A stretch of 35,114 nt of DNA, from positions 1-35,114 of the forward strand of contig CAMJQA010000035.1 in the NCBI GenBank assembly GCA_946407895.1. The letters run 5' to 3'. Source of the stretch: an uncultured Prevotellaceae bacterium (GTDB lineage Bacteria > Bacteroidota > Bacteroidia > Bacteroidales > Bacteroidaceae). Made by a program: the position numbers and the translations under genes. Numbering within the stretch: position 1 is the stretch's first letter; each line of letters opens with the position of its first letter. This document shows positions 32,159 through 35,114 of the stretch, piece by piece. Below the pieces are notes generated by a model that had not been told where the DNA came from, did no database searches, and saw nothing but the letters and a program-made list of their open reading frames with translations.

Positions 32159-32195
32159 AATCTTCGCGCAGGTTGATAAAGCCTGCGCGAAGATT
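32159..32195 (-). terminator. Terminator of the T9SS cargo gene
   Basis: A perfect 14-bp stem (32159-32172 with 32182-32195) around a 9-nt loop, followed on the minus strand by TTTGTTC. It lies about 30 bp after the stop at 32224. Confidence 0.8.
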
Positions 32196-32223
32196 ATATA
32201 ATGGACAATCCTTACGGATGTGT

Positions 32224-35114
32224 TTACTTAACCAGAACCTTCTTGCCGTTGATGATGTAGAGACCCTTGCGAGCCTTTTCTACGCGACGGCCAGTGAGGT
32301 CGAAGATAACGGGAGCCTTGTCGGCGTCAGAATTGATCGTATCGATGCCAACAACCTTCCACGACAGAGCCAGAGCCTCGGCGGTGGTGAAGGCGCCGTC
32401 CCAGTAGGAGTTCTCGGCAGCCTCTACCTCAGCAGAAACAGCCTTGTAGTCCTCGTCGGTGTATTCGCCATTCTCGTTCTTCTGGGCAATCTCGTTCAGA
32501 CGCTTCTCCACCTTGTCGAGAACGGTGATGTAAGCAACCTGTGAAGCCTTCACCTCTGCGAAGAGGCTGGTGAACTGCTGGATGGCAGCATACTTGGCCA
32601 CCTCGGTCTCGGCGCTGGAAGCAGTAGCGATAGCCTCCTCCAGAGCGGTGCGATAGCCGCTGTAGAAGTTAGGCGTAGCATTGCTGCTCATCAGACCGCT
32701 AATCTCAGCATTGAGCAAGGTGGTAGCACGGTTGATGTCGTCCTCGATGGTAGCATCCAGGGCTTCGCCTGCTGCCTCCAACTCACCCAGATAGTAGAGC
32801 TTCATGTTACCACATACCAGCCAGTCGTTGTCGAAGCCGGAGCCTTCCTGGCGGACACCCACCTTCAGCGTACCGTCGGTTACGTTCACGGTTACGTTGT
32901 TCACGAAGCGGTTGCCCTTGAAGGCATAGGCTGCACCCGTATAGCTGTTGGGATAGAAGTAAGACTCGTTGTAGATAGCATCGTAGGGATAAGTACCTGC
33001 GTTGGCTACATAGCAGTTCGTCAAATCCACAGCGTCGTTGAAGGAGAGGAGATCCTCCTGCAGGTTCATGATGGGCACGTTCACATCGTTGGCATAGAGA
33101 TATGCGGTATAGTAGCGTGCGGCATCATTACCGCCGGTGCGTGTGAAGGCATTCAGCCTTACCTCATAGACACCGTTCTTCAGGCCGGTCAGCGTCTGGC
33201 TCATATCGCTGGTGTTGCGCCAGGTCTCCACGATAGGCATTGCGCCCTGGATGTTGGCTGCACCAGTGGCCTTCTTGCCATCCCATCCGTTGGTACCGTT
33301 GCTGAAGTCGGCATTGGTGAGCAGGATGGTGATGTCGTTACCGGGCAGGTAGCCGTTACCGATAGCACGGCGATAGAGGTCGGAGAGGTAGTCACGCTCG
33401 TCGCGGATGCCCTGAGTGGTCAGGGGACGGTCTGCGATGATGATGGGATAAGAACCATTGGGGAACACGTCGCCTGGCTCTACCTCATCGTTCAGATAAG
33501 AGCTCAGCTTGTCGGCATCTGCACCGCTCAGCTGGAATTCCTCCAAGTACTTGATGGCTTCCTCGGCCAGTGCGATGTAGGCCTCGTAGGCGGTTACGTT
33601 CTCGTTGATGGCGGCTCTCTTCTCCTTCATAGCCTTGTAGGCCACCTTGAAGGCCTCCACAGTCTCGGCATTGGCAGCAGCATCTACGAGTTCCTCGAAG
33701 CCCTCCAGCTCAGCCAGGCTGGCTGTAGCAGAACCGAACCAGTCGAGCTCGTCGGCCTGCATGAGGGGCTGGAATGCACGCAGGGTAGCCTCGTCGTGAA
33801 CGTCCATATAGGCATTGTCAACCTCCAGATGATATACGATACCCTTGTTGGGGTTAGGCATAGGAATTGCATCCTCGCCGATGTTCTGGCGCCATACGGG
33901 CTCGTCGAAAGCGCCACCGTTCAGGGTGTAGCAGATGGAACCGGAAGCAGCCTCCTCGGCAGAAATCAGCTTACCCCACTCGAGGTCGCCGGTGTAGTCA
34001 ACCGTAGCGAAGAGGTTCAGCACGTTGGCCGTACCCTGCTTAACACCTACGAATGAGCTGCTCCTCTGGTACTCGACGGTCTGACCTCCGCGGTTACCAG
34101 ACTGCGGATGGCAGGGGCCGAAGTAGGAAGCTACCTCACCGGCCACGAAGCAGTTACGGATATTGTTGGTACCACTGGAGGCCCTGGCTATCAGACCGGC
34201 AATAGCGCTGAAGTCGTACCAGTCGTTTTCGGGATCCTGGTAAGTACTGTTCTCCACCTTGTCCTGAATGATATGGCCGGTGAAGACGCAGTTGGTCAGG
34301 TTGATGTTGCGTGCGCCACCGTCGCCGATGAAGCCACCCATCATTGAGTCACCGTTCGTACCGTTGTAGTGAGCATGGAACTCTACGTCGGAAACGACAT
34401 TCTCGATGGTGCAGTTACCAGGCGTAGCGGTGATGACACCGGCCTTCTCGCCCGTATTCACCATCACACCGGTTACCACCAGGTTGCGAACCGTACCGTT
34501 CAGGGTACCGAAGAGAGAGGCAGAAGCCTTCTTCATGTTCACCTTCAGCGTATGGTACTGTCCGTCGAAGATACCGGCGAAGCTGCTGAAGGAAGAGAGC
34601 TGATATTCCTCGGCGGTGAAATCGATGTCGGCACCCAACTTGAAGTTCAGGTTGCTTTCACCGGCGTTCACCTTATCGATAGCCTTCTGCATCAGGTACT
34701 GGTCGGTGATGACATAGTAGCCATCGGCATCCATCGTCAGGACGGACTCGGAGCTCAGGGCACCGCAGACGGTGCACTTGCCATCCACGAAGTTGTGGGG
34801 ATCCATCTCGTTGGGAGCGCTGTTGGAGAAGCTGTTGCCACCCTTCAGCTCACCGCTGCAGGAGATATTACCCTTACCATAGACCTGCTTGTGGCCGTTC
34901 GGGCTGATGACGGGATAGTTGTCCGTACCAATGGTCTGGTAGAAGACAACGTTGTTCTGGTTGCCATTCAAGAGGAAGGTGAGTTCACCGCTCTTCACCT
35001 GCTCGGAGGTGATGGGCGTCTCGTCCCAAATGCTCTTGTCGTCGTTGTTATCCACGAAGTAGTCCTTGTAGTGCTCCCACTCGGTGGTCCACTGCGGAGG
35101 CAGCTGGTAGTAGC
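32224..35114 (-). CDS. Large secreted protein with GLUG-like, FIVAR-like and T9SS tail (5' partial)
   Basis: The frame is open to the window edge and shows 962 residues; the start and signal peptide are outside. The first part has GLUG-like beta-helix repeats (e.g. NLVVTGVMVNTGEKAGVITA, GGFIGDGGARNINLTNCVF). A middle part, NADFSNGTNGWDGKKATG to NDWLVCGNMKLYYLG, looks like a carbohydrate-binding beta-sandwich, flanked by helical FIVAR-like segments (LNAEISGLMSSN...). The C-terminus FDLTGRRVEKARKGLYIINGKKVLVK-type tail (given in part: GLYIINGKKVLVK) is typical of T9SS sorting in Prevotellaceae. It is probably a surface or secreted polysaccharide-binding protein; no catalytic domain is visible in this part. 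Confidence 0.85.
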   Translation of the reverse strand, partial: YYQLPPQWTTEWEHYKDYFVDNNDDKSIWDETPITSEQVKSGELTFLLNGNQNNVVFYQTIGTDNYPVISPNGHKQVYGKGNISCSGELKGGNSFSNSAPNEMDPHNFVDGKCTVCGALSSESVLTMDADGYYVITDQYLMQKAIDKVNAGESNLNFKLGADIDFTAEEYQLSSFSSFAGIFDGQYHTLKVNMKKASASLFGTLNGTVRNLVVTGVMVNTGEKAGVITATPGNCTIENVVSDVEFHAHYNGTNGDSMMGGFIGDGGARNINLTNCVFTGHIIQDKVENSTYQDPENDWYDFSAIAGLIARASSGTNNIRNCFVAGEVASYFGPCHPQSGNRGGQTVEYQRSSSFVGVKQGTANVLNLFATVDYTGDLEWGKLISAEEAASGSICYTLNGGAFDEPVWRQNIGEDAIPMPNPNKGIVYHLEVDNAYMDVHDEATLRAFQPLMQADELDWFGSATASLAELEGFEELVDAAANAETVEAFKVAYKAMKEKRAAINENVTAYEAYIALAEEAIKYLEEFQLSGADADKLSSYLNDEVEPGDVFPNGSYPIIIADRPLTTQGIRDERDYLSDLYRRAIGNGYLPGNDITILLTNADFSNGTNGWDGKKATGAANIQGAMPIVETWRNTSDMSQTLTGLKNGVYEVRLNAFTRTGGNDAARYYTAYLYANDVNVPIMNLQEDLLSFNDAVDLTNCYVANAGTYPYDAIYNESYFYPNSYTGAAYAFKGNRFVNNVTVNVTDGTLKVGVRQEGSGFDNDWLVCGNMKLYYLGELEAAGEALDATIEDDINRATTLLNAEISGLMSSNATPNFYSGYRTALEEAIATASSAETEVAKYAAIQQFTSLFAEVKASQVAYITVLDKVEKRLNEIAQKNENGEYTDEDYKAVSAEVEAAENSYWDGAFTTAEALALSWKVVGIDTINSDADKAPVIFDLTGRRVEKARKGLYIINGKKVLVK

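Overview
The window looks like a chromosomal segment of a Bacteroidota bacterium, most likely Bacteroidales and Prevotellaceae-like. Supporting signs are -7 boxes of the TAnnTTTG type, several with a TTTG about 19 bp upstream; few Shine-Dalgarno sites; lipoproteins with acidic residues after the lipobox cysteine; a BACON domain; a 'smalltalk' peptide; a PorT-like protein of the type IX secretion system (T9SS); and a large secreted protein ending in a T9SS-type tail. The genus is inference. Most of the window has fairly GC-rich core-type genes, but about 12.9-15.9 kb is clearly AT-richer and accessory.

Layout. 1-750: the end of an unidentified gene, a 36-residue smalltalk gene, phased ATTCGTG repeats and hairpins. 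752-3484: a large lipoprotein with a BACON domain. 3717-5972 (minus): a family 3 glycoside hydrolase, then a tRNA with CAT anticodon. 6360-12347: lptF/G-like permease, ribBA, a GH20 hexosaminidase and an aspartate-type aminotransferase, tightly packed and overlapping. 12432-15913: an accessory patch with a broken DUF4160 gene, DUF2442, a six-bladed propeller lipoprotein, a shortened membrane-anchored partner, a tandem array, and an antitoxin/PIN-toxin pair enclosed by a perfect 99-bp direct repeat copied from the 3' end of porT. 15936-19787: porT (minus), a 54-residue ferredoxin (plus), an XRE regulator with a DUF2975 membrane protein (minus), and a 5'-nucleotidase split over two genes (minus). 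20021-21579: rplS and an unrecognised exported Gly/Tyr-rich protein. 21737-28223: a stand-alone IMP cyclohydrolase domain followed by mreB-mreC-mreD-mrdA-rodA, the rod-shape elongation genes. 28230-32077 (minus): three exported hydrolases, namely a phosphatase-superfamily lipoprotein fused to PA14, a CE15 glucuronoyl esterase and a second phosphatase-superfamily enzyme. 32224-35114 (minus, cut by the window edge): a T9SS cargo protein.

Most striking pattern. Four intergenic spots carry short tandem arrays with a period of 21-22 bp (5989-6066, 14488-14583, 18009-18126, 20632-20721). Their unit sequences are unrelated, but three of the four contain palindromes. A fifth spot (198-275) repeats ATTCGTG at 10/20/21-bp steps. 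A shared period of one or two helical turns with unrelated sequences suggests a constraint on spacing rather than common descent. The second notable structure is the 99-bp direct repeat of the porT 3' end around the toxin-antitoxin pair, which resembles attachment sites left by an integrated element.
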